Source: Aquimixticola soesokkakensis
Lineage (GTDB): Bacteria; Pseudomonadota; Alphaproteobacteria; Rhodobacterales; Rhodobacteraceae
Direction of reading: 5' to 3'
DNA: 64,000 nucleotides
NCBI RefSeq assembly: GCF_900172375.1
Contig: NZ_FWFS01000008.1
Location: forward strand, 124,001-188,000
Under the pieces are notes generated by a model that was not told where the DNA came from, made no database searches, and was given only the letters and a program-made list of their open reading frames with translations. The position numbers were made by a program, and so were the translations under genes. Below are positions 43,659 through 52,525 of the stretch, piece by piece; within the stretch, counting starts at the first letter, position 1, and each line of letters starts with the position of its first letter.

Positions 43659-43684
43659 GGAACCTGCACGGCGGCTCCGGGGTT
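43659..43684 (+). promoter_or_regulatory. EcfG-like stress promoter candidate for csbD
   Basis: GGAAC (43659-43663), 17 bases, then GGTT (43681-43684), 36 bases before the csbD ATG. The alphaproteobacterial general-stress sigma EcfG recognises GGAAC-N16/17-CGTT. The downstream genes are typical stress genes. Confidence 0.45.
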
Positions 43685-43720
43685 GTCTGGATGAAACGCA
43701 ATCAACATTGGAGACCTGTC

Positions 43721-43918
43721 ATGAACTGGGACCAAATCGAAGGCAATTGGAAGCAACTCAAGGGCAAAGCCCAGGAAAAATGGGGCGATCTGACCGACGA
43801 CGATCTGGATCGTGCGGCTGGCAAACGTGAGAACCTCGAAGGTGTGCTGCAAGAAAAATATGGCAAGACCAAAGAGGAAGCCAAGCAGGAAGTCGATAAA
43901 TTCATGGAAGACGTGTGA
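43721..43918 (+). CDS. CsbD-family stress protein
   Basis: 65 residues: MNWDQIEGNWKQLKGKAQEK, then WGDLTDDDLDRAAGKRENLEGVLQ. This is a classic CsbD sequence; the family is small, charged, helical and induced by general stress, but its biochemical role is unknown. GGAGAC precedes the ATG. The next gene starts four bases after its stop, so the two form a stress operon. Confidence 0.93.
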   Translation: MNWDQIEGNWKQLKGKAQEKWGDLTDDDLDRAAGKRENLEGVLQEKYGKTKEEAKQEVDKFMEDV

Positions 43919-43921
43919 GCC

Positions 43922-44434
43922 ATGGCTGACCTGAAAAAAATCCACGCTGACCCGATCCATGAGCTGTTCGAACAGATGGATGACACCCGCGCAGGGATGC
44001 TCGGGGTCATGGGGTCCGGCCAGCACATGCAGCCCATGACCCATTTCGTGGATCGGGGCGCGCGCAAGGTCTACTTCATTACTTCCAAAGACACCGATCT
44101 GGTGAAAGCGGTCGGTGAGGGGGATGTGGCACATTACTGTGTGACATCGACGAAGCAGGATTTCTACGCATGCCTCAAAGGGTCTTTGCGCATCAGTAAG
44201 GATGCCGCGAAACTTGACGAGCTGTGGTCCTCCGTTGTTGCCGCCTGGTTCGACGGCGGCAAGCAAGACCCCGATGTCTGCTTGCTGGAACTGGATCTGA
44301 TCGACGCCGCCCTTTGGGCCTCGACCCGCAACCCGCTGGTTTTCGGCCTCGAGATTGCCCGCGCGAACCGCGATGAAACCCACACGCCGGACGTGGGCGA
44401 GCACCTTGTCGTAAAGTTTGACAAGGCCGCGTGA
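43922..44434 (+). CDS. Pyridoxamine-phosphate-oxidase-like general stress protein
   Basis: 170 residues with the FMN-binding split-barrel pattern of COG3871 general stress proteins: MQPMTHFVDRGARKVYFITSKDTDLVKAVGEG, VAHYCVTSTKQDFYACLKGSLRI and ELDLIDAALWASTRNPL. It probably binds a flavin; the reaction is unknown. Cotranscribed with csbD and followed by a strong bidirectional terminator. Confidence 0.88.
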   Translation: MADLKKIHADPIHELFEQMDDTRAGMLGVMGSGQHMQPMTHFVDRGARKVYFITSKDTDLVKAVGEGDVAHYCVTSTKQDFYACLKGSLRISKDAAKLDELWSSVVAAWFDGGKQDPDVCLLELDLIDAALWASTRNPLVFGLEIARANRDETHTPDVGEHLVVKFDKAA

Positions 44435-44455
44435 CCTTCAAGCGCTGTTAAACCT

Positions 44456-44486
44456 GAAACGCCGCGCAGCCCCTGCGCGGCGTTTC
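44456..44486. terminator. Bidirectional terminator between the stress operon and panB
   Basis: A perfect 13-bp stem (44456-44468 with 44474-44486, GAAACGCCGCGCA arm), a 5-base loop and TTTT after it on the plus strand. Confidence 0.88.
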
Positions 44487-44493
44487 TTTTGGT

Positions 44494-45315
44494 CTATTTC
44501 TTGTTGGTGTAGACATGCTCGGGGCCGGGGAAGGCGCGGGATTTGACCTCATCGGCATAGGCCTCGACCGCCTCTTTCATCAACCCGCTCATATCGGCGT
44601 ATTTCTTGACGAACTTGGGGGTCCAAGGGCTGAGACCCAGCATATCCTCAAGCACCAGAATCTGCCCGTCGCATTGCGCCGACGCTCCGATCCCGATGGT
44701 GGGAATGCCGACAGATTCGGTGATCTTTTGTGCCAGCGGTTCAACGACCCCCTCGACGACGACCGCAAAGGCACCGGCCTTGGCCACCGCGCGCGCATCC
44801 TCGATCAGCAGCGGCCATGCGTCCTCGTCACGACCTTGGGTCTTGAACCCGCCCATCACATGCGTCGATTGCGGCGTCAGCCCGATATGGGCCATCACCG
44901 GAATGCCACGCTCGACCAGAAACTTGATGGTCTCGGCCATGCGCTTGCCGCCCTCCAGTTTGACCGCCCCGCATTGGGTTTCCTTCATGATGGTCGCGGC
45001 GTTGCGAAACGCAACATTGGGACTTTCCTCGTAGCTGCCAAAAGGCATGTCGACCACGATCAGCGCCCGTTTGGTGCCGCGCACAACCGCGCGCCCGTGC
45101 ATGATCATCAGATCCATAGGCACGCCGACGGTGCTTTCCATCCCGTGCATCACCATCCCGAGACTATCCCCCACAAGGATGAAATCCGCGACCGTATCCA
45201 CCAAAGCGGCCGTATGCGCGTGATAGGAGGTCAACGACACAATCGGAACGCCCCCCTTGCGCGCGGCAAGTTGCGGGACAGTCATGCGGCGGATGGTTTC
45301 GGCTTGAACGGACAT
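44494..45315 (-). CDS. panB: Ketopantoate hydroxymethyltransferase
   Basis: 273 residues. Motifs typical of PanB are visible: MVHGMEST-like [43 protein letters not shown] and [22 protein letters not shown]. It adds a hydroxymethyl group from methylene-tetrahydrofolate to 2-ketoisovalerate in pantothenate synthesis. It follows panC by 22 bases; with coaBC nearby, much of the CoA route lies in this window. Confidence 0.96.
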   Translation of the reverse strand: MSVQAETIRRMTVPQLAARKGGVPIVSLTSYHAHTAALVDTVADFILVGDSLGMVMHGMESTVGVPMDLMIMHGRAVVRGTKRALIVVDMPFGSYEESPNVAFRNAATIMKETQCGAVKLEGGKRMAETIKFLVERGIPVMAHIGLTPQSTHVMGGFKTQGRDEDAWPLLIEDARAVAKAGAFAVVVEGVVEPLAQKITESVGIPTIGIGASAQCDGQILVLEDMLGLSPWTPKFVKKYADMSGLMKEAVEAYADEVKSRAFPGPEHVYTNKK

Positions 45316-45337
45316 GGGGTTTCTCCTCGAAACGGAT

Positions 45338-46186
45338 TTAATCAGGGCTGGCGACGCGCTGGTCGATCAGCAAGACAGGGCCAAACCGCGCCGCCAGCAG
45401 AATGACAACGGGGGCAACGATGTCGCCATGCACCTCGGCAAGGGTCTCGGCATCGCGGATATCGACGCTTTCCACCTGCGCACGCGGCTGGGCGGCGATG
45501 AAATTGGTAATCTCATGGGCGAGGTCATCCGCATCAACACCATCCGCAAGACGATATTCCGCCAGCGCCAGCGCACGGTTCAACACCAGCGCGGCGTCGC
45601 GATCCTCAGGGGCGAGGCGGCTGTTACGGCTCGACAGTGCCAGACCGTCAGGGGCGCGCACGGTTGCCACACCCACGACCTCGACAGGGATATCCAGGTC
45701 GCGCACCATCGTGCGGATCACCCGCAATTGCTGGTAATCCTTTTCGCCGAAAAAGGCCGCATCCGCGCCGGTGATGTTGAACAATTTGCACACGATGGTG
45801 CAAACACCCTTGTAATGGCCCGGGCGCAAAGCCCCCATCAAAACCTGCGCCAGATCTTCGGTTTCCACCGTGGTTTGGGCGCCCTCGGCATAGATTTCCC
45901 CGACCTCGGGCGCAAACAAAAGATCGACGCCTTCGCCGCGCAACAAATCCGCATCGCGCGCTTCATCACGTGGGTAGGCTTCCAGATCGCTGGCCTCGCC
46001 AAACTGGGTCGGATTCACGAAAATCGACACCACAACGCGGTCACAGTCTGCCAATGCCGCGCGCACAAGCGTCAAATGCCCCTCGTGCAAAAAGCCCATG
46101 GTCGGCACAAGGCCCACGCGCAAACCCGCAGCTTTCCACGCCGCAACCTGCGCGCGCACCTCGGATTTCAGCCGCAAAATCTCCAC
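45338..46186 (-). CDS. panC: Pantothenate synthetase
   Basis: 282 residues from a GTG ([21 protein letters not shown]). It has [17 protein letters not shown] (HIGH-like), [27 protein letters not shown], and [29 protein letters not shown], all typical of PanC. It ligates pantoate and beta-alanine with ATP. First gene of a panC-panB unit. Confidence 0.95.
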   Translation of the reverse strand: MEILRLKSEVRAQVAAWKAAGLRVGLVPTMGFLHEGHLTLVRAALADCDRVVVSIFVNPTQFGEASDLEAYPRDEARDADLLRGEGVDLLFAPEVGEIYAEGAQTTVETEDLAQVLMGALRPGHYKGVCTIVCKLFNITGADAAFFGEKDYQQLRVIRTMVRDLDIPVEVVGVATVRAPDGLALSSRNSRLAPEDRDAALVLNRALALAEYRLADGVDADDLAHEITNFIAAQPRAQVESVDIRDAETLAEVHGDIVAPVVILLAARFGPVLLIDQRVASPD

Positions 46187-46360
46187 GAAACGCCCCCCGT
46201 TCTTGTCCCAGAAGGATTAGCCAGTCAGACCGGCTGCGGCAAGGGAAACGGCGCGCCACCAAGGTCGAATTCCCCGTTCTTTCCACCGCTTTGCCCCATT
46301 TCAGCCGCATCCGACTGTCACGAATTTGGAAACAGAGCCAAGCAGTGTACGGGTTTACTC

Positions 46361-46777
46361 ATGAAATATGCGATTGTTGTTTTTGTTCTCTTTGTCGTGG
46401 GTTTGGGGGTTGCCGCCTTTGACTACACCGCGCGAGAAGCCGCCCGGCCGGGCCTGAGTTTCACCGATTACACCAAAAGCCGCGTGGCTGAGGCGCGCGC
46501 GGTCATAAGCGGCAAAGCCGACACGGTGATGGCCGCTGCAGATCGCAAAACCATCACCGTTCCGAAGGATCAACAAAAGTCCACCGTGCCAGCGACGCCC
46601 ACCGTGCCAGCGACGCCGATCGCCGCGCAAAACTCGCAACCCGCGCCGCTGCCCCAAACACTTGAACCCGCCAGCCCTGAACCCGAAGTCACCTTTGCGA
46701 TGACCTGCGAGAGAGGGAAAATGGGCAAAACCTGCAAGGTGACCCGCCAAGAGGTCGCCGCCACCGAGGGTGAATAA
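46361..46777 (+). CDS. Small membrane-anchored protein of unknown function
   Basis: 138 residues. An N-terminal membrane helix (YAIVVFVLFVVGLGVAAF) leads into a Pro/Ala/Thr/Gln-rich linker with a duplicated TVPATP unit, then a short tail with two cysteines (FAMTCERGKMGKTCKVTR). The cysteines could form a periplasmic disulfide. I do not recognise a family. Divergent from panC; a bidirectional terminator follows. Confidence 0.7.
   Translation: MKYAIVVFVLFVVGLGVAAFDYTAREAARPGLSFTDYTKSRVAEARAVISGKADTVMAAADRKTITVPKDQQKSTVPATPTVPATPIAAQNSQPAPLPQTLEPASPEPEVTFAMTCERGKMGKTCKVTRQEVAATEGE
46583..46618 (+). repeat. 18-bp tandem duplication encoding TVPATP twice
   Basis: 46583-46600 and 46601-46618 differ in one base. 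In frame, it lengthens the flexible linker of the small membrane protein. Confidence 0.8.
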
Positions 46778-46789
46778 CCGGACCTGCGG

Positions 46790-46812
46790 CTTCTTTCGGA
46801 CGAAAATACCCA
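46790..46812. repeat. 23-bp intergenic repeat, copy 1
   Basis: CTTCTTTCGGA-CG-AAAATACCCA, matching the copy at 63695-63717 at 21 of 23 bases. It lies between a gene end and a terminator. Confidence 0.6.
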
Positions 46813-46824
46813 AAAATACCAACA

Positions 46825-46854
46825 AAAAAGCCCGAGCAACCGCCCGGGCTTTTT
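46825..46854. terminator. Bidirectional terminator between the small membrane protein and the xdh/BMP operon
   Basis: AAAAAGCCCG (46825-46834) pairs perfectly with CGGGCTTTTT (46845-46854), with a 10-base loop, so A- and T-runs flank it in both directions. Confidence 0.88.
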
Positions 46855-46875
46855 GCTGTCGTACAGAGGCCTCCC

Positions 46876-47949
46876 TTATTGGGGGATGTCGCCCGTCAGA
46901 CCTTCAACGTAAAAATTCAGACCCGCCAGCGCGCCATCGTCGGCCACTTCGCCCTCCGCCAGCCAGACAGAGCCGTCCTGCTTGTTGATCGGGCCGGTGA
47001 ACGGGTGGTAGTCGCCCGCCGCAATCGCATCGCGCAGTGCCTCGGCGTCAGCTTTCACGTCAGCGGGGACCGCGTCCGTAATTTCACCGATTCCGACCAT
47101 GCCCGCGCCGATGCCGTCCCATGTGTTGTCGCTTTCCCAGGTGCCATCGATCACCGCTTGCACGCGCTCGATGTAGTAGGGCGCCCAGACGTCGATGATC
47201 GACGAAATCCGTGGCATGGGCGCAAATTCCGCCATGTCTGCGGCCTGGCCAAAGGTGTACACATCGCCTGCCTTTTGCGCGGTGATTTGCGGTGCGGTGG
47301 AATCGGTGTGTTGCAACACCACGTCAACGCCATTGTCGATCAGCGCCTGGGCCGCATCGGCTTCTTTGGCCGGATCAAACCAGGTGTTGAGCCAGACGAC
47401 GGACATTTCCACGTCGGGGTTCACTTTTTTCGCTTCCAGATAGGACGCGTTGATGCCGCGGATCACTTCGGGGATCGGGAAAGACCCGATATAGCCGATC
47501 TTGTTGGATTTGGTCATCTCGCCCGCAAGCAGACCCTCGACGGCGCGGCCTTCGTAGAAACGCGCAGAATAGACGCCCACGTTCTCGGCGGTTTTATAGC
47601 CGGTGGCATGTTCGAATTTCACATCCGGGAATTTCGCAGCCACGTTGATGATGGGATCCATGTAGCCAAAGGAGGTCGCAAAAATCACATCCGCGCCCGA
47701 GAGGGCCATCTGGGTGAACACACGCTCGGCGTCAGCCCCTTCGGGAACAGAGGCCTGTTCGACCAGTTCGATGGCATCGCCAAAGTGTTCTTTCATTTCC
47801 ATCACGGATTCGTGGTGGTGCTGGGACCAGCCGCCATCATTGACGGGGCCAACGTAGACAAAGCCCACTTTGGTGGGGTCTTGCGCGAAAGCGGCGGTAG
47901 AGAGGCTCAGTGCCACGGTGGCGCTGGCAAGGATGGTCTTGATCGACAT
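46876..47949 (-). CDS. BMP-family substrate-binding protein (system 2, xdh-linked)
   Basis: 357 residues from ATG 47949 with a signal peptide (MSIKTILASATVALSLSTAAFA). The Bmp fold has VGFVYVGPVNDGGWSQHHH, FATSFGYMDPIINVAAKFPDVKFEH and GYIGSFPIPEVIRGINA. It differs clearly from the system 1 protein. It is the last gene of the xdh-ABC operon after an 88-bp gap; the gap contains a short dyad (CACGC-GTT-GCGTG) and may hold its own promoter or a processing site to raise binding-protein levels. Purine or nucleoside ligand inferred. Confidence 0.9.
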   Translation of the reverse strand: MSIKTILASATVALSLSTAAFAQDPTKVGFVYVGPVNDGGWSQHHHESVMEMKEHFGDAIELVEQASVPEGADAERVFTQMALSGADVIFATSFGYMDPIINVAAKFPDVKFEHATGYKTAENVGVYSARFYEGRAVEGLLAGEMTKSNKIGYIGSFPIPEVIRGINASYLEAKKVNPDVEMSVVWLNTWFDPAKEADAAQALIDNGVDVVLQHTDSTAPQITAQKAGDVYTFGQAADMAEFAPMPRISSIIDVWAPYYIERVQAVIDGTWESDNTWDGIGAGMVGIGEITDAVPADVKADAEALRDAIAAGDYHPFTGPINKQDGSVWLAEGEVADDGALAGLNFYVEGLTGDIPQ

Positions 47950-48037
47950 TGGGGTCTCCCGAAGTTTGAAAATGGGCTCTGCGGCCCGTTGGTCTTTGCC
48001 CTTCACGCGTTGCGTGCGGGGCAGGGGCAGTCCCGCC

Positions 48038-48961
48038 TCATTGCGAGGCGTGGAAAACGCGACCCAGCATGGCAGGCGCGGCTGTGGCACCTTTCTTGCG
48101 GGCCGAGATGATCACGAGCACAAGGATCGTGGCAAGAAACGGCGACATGGACAGCAGGTCCGCAGGGACTTTCGATCCTGCCGCCTGCAGGTTCAATTGC
48201 AAGACCGAAATGCCGCCAAACAAATATGCGCCCGCCAGTACGCGAAAGGCTTTCCACGAGGCAAAGACGACCAGCGCCAGCGCAATCCAGCCCGCCCCGG
48301 CAGTCATGCCATCGGTCCAGCTCGGGACGCGCACAAGGCTCAGGTAGGCGCCTCCCAGTCCCGCAAGCGCCCCCCCGAATGCAATGGCGCACAGGCGCAC
48401 CAGCTTGACGCGGTAGCCAAGGGCGTGAGCGGCGTCATGGCTTTCGCCGACGGCGCGCAGGATCAGCCCTGCGCGGGTGAATTTGAGAAAGGCCCAAACA
48501 CCAACGACCAGCGCCAGTGCCACGTAAACCATGGCGTCATGTTGAAACAGCACGCGCCCCACCACGGGAAGGTCCGACAGCACCGGGATGTGCAGATCGG
48601 GGGTAAGCGGCGCACGCAGGCCCGAATAGCTCTGCCCGATCAGCGAGGACAGGCCCAGCCCGAACAGGGTCAGCGCAAGGCCGGTTGCCACCTGATTGGA
48701 CATCAGGAATTGCGTCAACACGCCAAACAAAAGCGAAATCAACGCCCCGCCAAGTGCCGCCGTCACAAAGCCGAGGGTAGGCGAGCCGGATTCATAGGCC
48801 GCCACAAAGCCGACAATCGCGCCGGTGATCATCATTCCCTCGACGCCAAGGTTCAACACGCCCGCCCGCTCGACCACCATTTCGCCCAAAGCGGCCAGCA
48901 GGATCGGGGTCGAGGCCATCATAATGGCGGCCAAAAGGACAAGCGGATCAATCGAACCCAT
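48038..48961 (-). CDS. BMP-type ABC transporter permease (second permease of system 2)
   Basis: 307 residues from ATG 48961 (MGSIDPLVLLAAIMMASTPILLAALGEMV). It has VLNLGVEGMMITGAI and the loop FTRAGLILRAVGESHDAAHALGY, typical of COG1079. Its ATG shares one base with the stop of the upstream permease (TGATG), indicating tight translational coupling. Confidence 0.9.
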   Translation of the reverse strand: MGSIDPLVLLAAIMMASTPILLAALGEMVVERAGVLNLGVEGMMITGAIVGFVAAYESGSPTLGFVTAALGGALISLLFGVLTQFLMSNQVATGLALTLFGLGLSSLIGQSYSGLRAPLTPDLHIPVLSDLPVVGRVLFQHDAMVYVALALVVGVWAFLKFTRAGLILRAVGESHDAAHALGYRVKLVRLCAIAFGGALAGLGGAYLSLVRVPSWTDGMTAGAGWIALALVVFASWKAFRVLAGAYLFGGISVLQLNLQAAGSKVPADLLSMSPFLATILVLVIISARKKGATAAPAMLGRVFHASQ

Positions 48962-50046
48962 CACGCGGTCTCCCGTTTGCGCCAGCGCAGGCTGTAGTTG
49001 GTCAGCACATCCAGCGCCAAAAGGAACATCAAAAGCATGCCTTGGAACACCTGAATGGCCGAGGCGGGAAGGCCGAGCATGAATTGCGCCAGTTCCCCGC
49101 CGATATAGGTCAGCGCCATCAACAGCCCCGCCAGCAGGATGCCGATGGGGTTCAACCGGCCCAGGAAGGCGACGATGATGGCGGTGAACCCGTAGCCCGA
49201 TCCAAAATCGATGGAAATCTGCCCTGCCGGGCCGGAGACTTCGAACAGACCCGCCAGCCCGGCCAGCCCGCCCGAAATCCCGAGGCAGATCAGGATCAGC
49301 CGCGCGGCATTCACGCCGGCAAAGCGCGCCGCGCGCGGACTTTGACCCGTGAGGCGGATTTGAAAGCCCAGCATGTGGCGCGACAGGATCACATAGGCGA
49401 AAATCACGGCGATAAAGGCCGCAACCACGCCCCAATGCATCCCCGTGCCCGCGATCAGCTCGGGGTTCGCGGCGGCCGGATACTGGCTAAGGTTGCGCGA
49501 CCCGGGAAAGCCACCGCCCTCGGGGTTGCGCAGTGCCCCGACAGCCATCGAGGCCAGCAGGTTTTCCGCGACATAGACCAGCATCAGCGACACAAGAATT
49601 TCGTTGGTCTTGAAGGCCACACGCAAGACGGCCGGGATCATGGCCCATGCCGTGCCGCCCGCAAGCCCGCCCAGAACCATGGCCGCAAACACCCACCACG
49701 CGTCGATGGGATAGGCGGCAAGCCCGACAGCCGCGCCGCAGATGGCGCCCATGATATACTGGCCCTCGGCGCCAATGTTCCAGATTCCAGCGCGAAAGCC
49801 CAATGACAGGCCGATGGCAATCAGGATGAGCGGACCGGCTTTAACCAGCAGTTGCGGGCGCGAATAGGCGGCGAACTGCGGGTTGAACAGGGGATCCCAG
49901 AAAATGGTGCGGATCGCCTCGATCGGGTCTTTTCCCAGCATGGCAAAAAGCGCGGCCCCCGCGACCATGGTCAGCAAAACAGCCACCAGCGGCGTCAGCA
50001 CGATCCACAGTCTGGACGGGGTCGGACGTTTGACGAGGGTGATCAT
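48961..50046 (-). CDS. BMP-type ABC transporter permease (first permease of system 2)
   Basis: 361 residues of the COG4603 type, with GIWNIGAEGQYIMGAICGAAVGL and the loop LSRHMLGFQIRLTGQSPRAARFAGVN. Overlaps the ATPase stop by four bases. It forms the channel with the 48038-48961 product. Confidence 0.9.
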   Translation of the reverse strand: MITLVKRPTPSRLWIVLTPLVAVLLTMVAGAALFAMLGKDPIEAIRTIFWDPLFNPQFAAYSRPQLLVKAGPLILIAIGLSLGFRAGIWNIGAEGQYIMGAICGAAVGLAAYPIDAWWVFAAMVLGGLAGGTAWAMIPAVLRVAFKTNEILVSLMLVYVAENLLASMAVGALRNPEGGGFPGSRNLSQYPAAANPELIAGTGMHWGVVAAFIAVIFAYVILSRHMLGFQIRLTGQSPRAARFAGVNAARLILICLGISGGLAGLAGLFEVSGPAGQISIDFGSGYGFTAIIVAFLGRLNPIGILLAGLLMALTYIGGELAQFMLGLPASAIQVFQGMLLMFLLALDVLTNYSLRWRKRETA

Positions 50047-51587
50047 GCCAAGACCTCCGGCGCGGCCACATCCATGTCACCGGCACCGCCCATCATCAGG
50101 CCGATTTCGTCGATGGTCAGCTCCCGGGTGGGGCGCGGCACCGAGAGGCGGCCTTCGTTGAGCGCGGCGAAACGGTCGGAAATTTCCATCAGCTCGTCCA
50201 GGTCCTGAGAAATGCACACAATCGCCGCGCCTGACGCCGCCAAATCCAGCAAAGCCTGCCGGATCGCGGCGGCTGCCGAAGCATCCACCCCCCATGTGGG
50301 CTGGTTGACGATCAACACCTCGGGGTTTTGCAGCACTTCGCGCCCGATGACGAATTTCTGCAAATTCCCCCCCGAAAGCGCGCGCGCGGCATTGTCGGGG
50401 CCGGGGGTGCGCACATCGAAACCGGCGATGATCCGGCGGGCGAAGGCTTCGGTGTCGCGCCATTTGAGAAAGCCGTTGCGGGTCAGCTTCTCGCGGATCG
50501 CCCCTGTGAGAAGGGCGTTTTCCGTCAGGCTCATATCGGGGGCAGCCGCATGGCCAAGCCGTTCTTCGGGGGCGGCAAGAATGCCGATCTTGCGCCGCGC
50601 ATTCGGGCCAAGCTGGCCGACCGGCGTGCCGCCCAGTTTTACCGCATGTGGCGCGCTGAGGGCCTCACCCGAAAGTGCCGCCAGAAGTTCGTCCTGCCCG
50701 TTGCCCGCCACGCCGCCGATGCCCAGCACTTCGCCGGCTTTGACGCGAAAGGAAATGTCGCGCAGCGAGGTTCCGAATTCGGCCTTGGCCGGCAGGTCGA
50801 GCGTGGTGACTTCCAGCTTGATCGCGCCTTTGGGGGAGGGGCTGGCTTGGGGGACGTGCAGGGCGCTGCCCACCATCGCTTCGGCCATGTCGCGCGCCGA
50901 GGTGGTTTTGGGATCGCAGGTGCCCACGACTTTGCCCAGGCGCAGGATGGTCGCCCCGTCACACAGGCTGCGGATTTCCTCGAGCTTGTGCGAAATATAC
51001 AGGATCGCTGTGCCTTCGGATTGCAATTTTCGCAGGGTTTTGAACAGGATTTCAACCTCTTGCGGGGTCAGCACCGATGTCGGTTCATCCATGATCAGGA
51101 TCTTGGGGTCTTGCAGCAGGCAGCGGATGATTTCCACGCGCTGACGCTCGCCCGCTGATAAATCGCCCACGGTGCGGGCGGGATCAAGCGGCAGCCCGTA
51201 GGCTTCGGACACCTTGCGGATTTGCGCGGATAGCGCGCGCATTTTGGGGGGGCTTTCCATCCCGAGCGCGACGTTTTCCGCCACGCTGAGCGCGTCGAAC
51301 AGGGAAAAATGCTGAAACACCATCGCAACGCCCGCGCTGCGGGCGGCTTGGGGATTGGCGGGCGTGTAGGCTGCATCGCCCAAACGCATCGCACCGCTGT
51401 CAGGCTTGACCAACCCGTAGATCATTTTGACCAGCGTGGATTTGCCCGCACCGTTTTCGCCCAAAAGCGCATGGACCTCGCCTGCGCGCACCGAAAACGA
51501 CACGGAGTCATTGGCCACGACTCCGGGGTAGGCTTTGGTCAGCCCGTCGATTGTCAAAAGCGCCGTCACGCCGTCCCTGTCCCTCAT
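50043..51587 (-). CDS. BMP-type ABC transporter ATPase with two nucleotide-binding domains (system 2)
   Basis: 514 residues. Domain 1 has GENGAGKSTLVKMIYG, LSAGERQRVEIIRCLL and LIMDEPTSVLTP. Domain 2 has GVAGNGQDELLAALSG and ALSGGNLQKFVIGREV. Both ends overlap neighbours by four bases (xdhC upstream, permease downstream), which ties transport to xanthine dehydrogenase expression. Confidence 0.92.
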   Translation of the reverse strand: MRDRDGVTALLTIDGLTKAYPGVVANDSVSFSVRAGEVHALLGENGAGKSTLVKMIYGLVKPDSGAMRLGDAAYTPANPQAARSAGVAMVFQHFSLFDALSVAENVALGMESPPKMRALSAQIRKVSEAYGLPLDPARTVGDLSAGERQRVEIIRCLLQDPKILIMDEPTSVLTPQEVEILFKTLRKLQSEGTAILYISHKLEEIRSLCDGATILRLGKVVGTCDPKTTSARDMAEAMVGSALHVPQASPSPKGAIKLEVTTLDLPAKAEFGTSLRDISFRVKAGEVLGIGGVAGNGQDELLAALSGEALSAPHAVKLGGTPVGQLGPNARRKIGILAAPEERLGHAAAPDMSLTENALLTGAIREKLTRNGFLKWRDTEAFARRIIAGFDVRTPGPDNAARALSGGNLQKFVIGREVLQNPEVLIVNQPTWGVDASAAAAIRQALLDLAASGAAIVCISQDLDELMEISDRFAALNEGRLSVPRPTRELTIDEIGLMMGGAGDMDVAAPEVLA

Positions 51588-52525
51588 CGTTGTTCCTGCG
51601 TTTTCGTGCGGGAATCTTTGACTTCTTGGTCCAAGAGTAGCTGGGCGGCGACGCCGACTGCAATGGCTTGCGGGTGTTTTCCCAAGGCAGGTTGCCCAAT
51701 TGGACAGCAGATGCGCGAAATAGAGGCGTCACTGTGGCCTAGCGCGGCAAGGCGGGATCGAAACCGCGCCCATTTCGTCGCTGAACCAATCACCCCGCAG
51801 CTCATAAACCCATGCGCGAGCGCTTGGTGACACAGTTCCAGATCCAGCGCATGGGAATAGGTCACGATCAAATGCGCGGCACCTGCCGGGGCGAGCGCCA
51901 TGGCATTTTGCGGCTGGGGCACGGGAAGCAGGGTGACCCCTTGGGGGGGCGTGTGTGGAAAGCGCTCGGGGGCTGTGTCGATCCATGTGATGCTAAAATG
52001 CGGCAGCGGGGCAAGCGTGTGTACGAGGGCCCGCCCGACGTGACCTGCGCCCCAAATCCACAGCGGCGCGCGTGCTGGCGCAACGGGTTCGACCATCCAT
52101 TGGCCGACCAGTTGTGCGGTGACCTGACCCGAACGACGCCGCTCGCGCAGCGCGGCCCTGACGCCCAGCGGCTCGGGCGACGGTCCGCGGGCGAACACAT
52201 CGTCGGGCAGGTCCTCGACAGTGTCAAAACGTTCGGTCAGCAGCGTCACCGCCCCGCCGCAGCATTGCCCCAAGGCGGGGCCCAGAGCGTGGCGGGTGAG
52301 ACGCGGGGCGCTGAAAGCGGCTTTTGCGGCTTCGAATTCCAGCGTGCCGCCGCCGATGGTGCCCGATTGCGCGATCCCGTCGCCGTCGCGCCACACCAGC
52401 ATCGCCGCACCGACTTCGCGCGGCGTCGAGCCTTCGACTTTGGCGACGACGATGCGCGCCACGCGCCCGTGTCTCGCGATGGTGCGGGCAAGCTCTGCCT
52501 TGTCGAAACTCACGCCCCTGTTCAC
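51584..52525 (-). CDS. xdhC: Xanthine dehydrogenase accessory protein XdhC
   Basis: 313 residues from a GTG. It has RIVVAKVEGSTPREVGAAMLVW, the LGQCCGGAVTLL cysteine motif, and an NAD-fold-like C-terminal half (LWIWGAGHVGRALV). XdhC binds the molybdenum cofactor, helps sulfurate it and inserts it into XdhB. Coupled by four-base overlaps to xdhB and to the ABC ATPase. Confidence 0.93.
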   Translation of the reverse strand: MNRGVSFDKAELARTIARHGRVARIVVAKVEGSTPREVGAAMLVWRDGDGIAQSGTIGGGTLEFEAAKAAFSAPRLTRHALGPALGQCCGGAVTLLTERFDTVEDLPDDVFARGPSPEPLGVRAALRERRRSGQVTAQLVGQWMVEPVAPARAPLWIWGAGHVGRALVHTLAPLPHFSITWIDTAPERFPHTPPQGVTLLPVPQPQNAMALAPAGAAHLIVTYSHALDLELCHQALAHGFMSCGVIGSATKWARFRSRLAALGHSDASISRICCPIGQPALGKHPQAIAVGVAAQLLLDQEVKDSRTKTQEQR

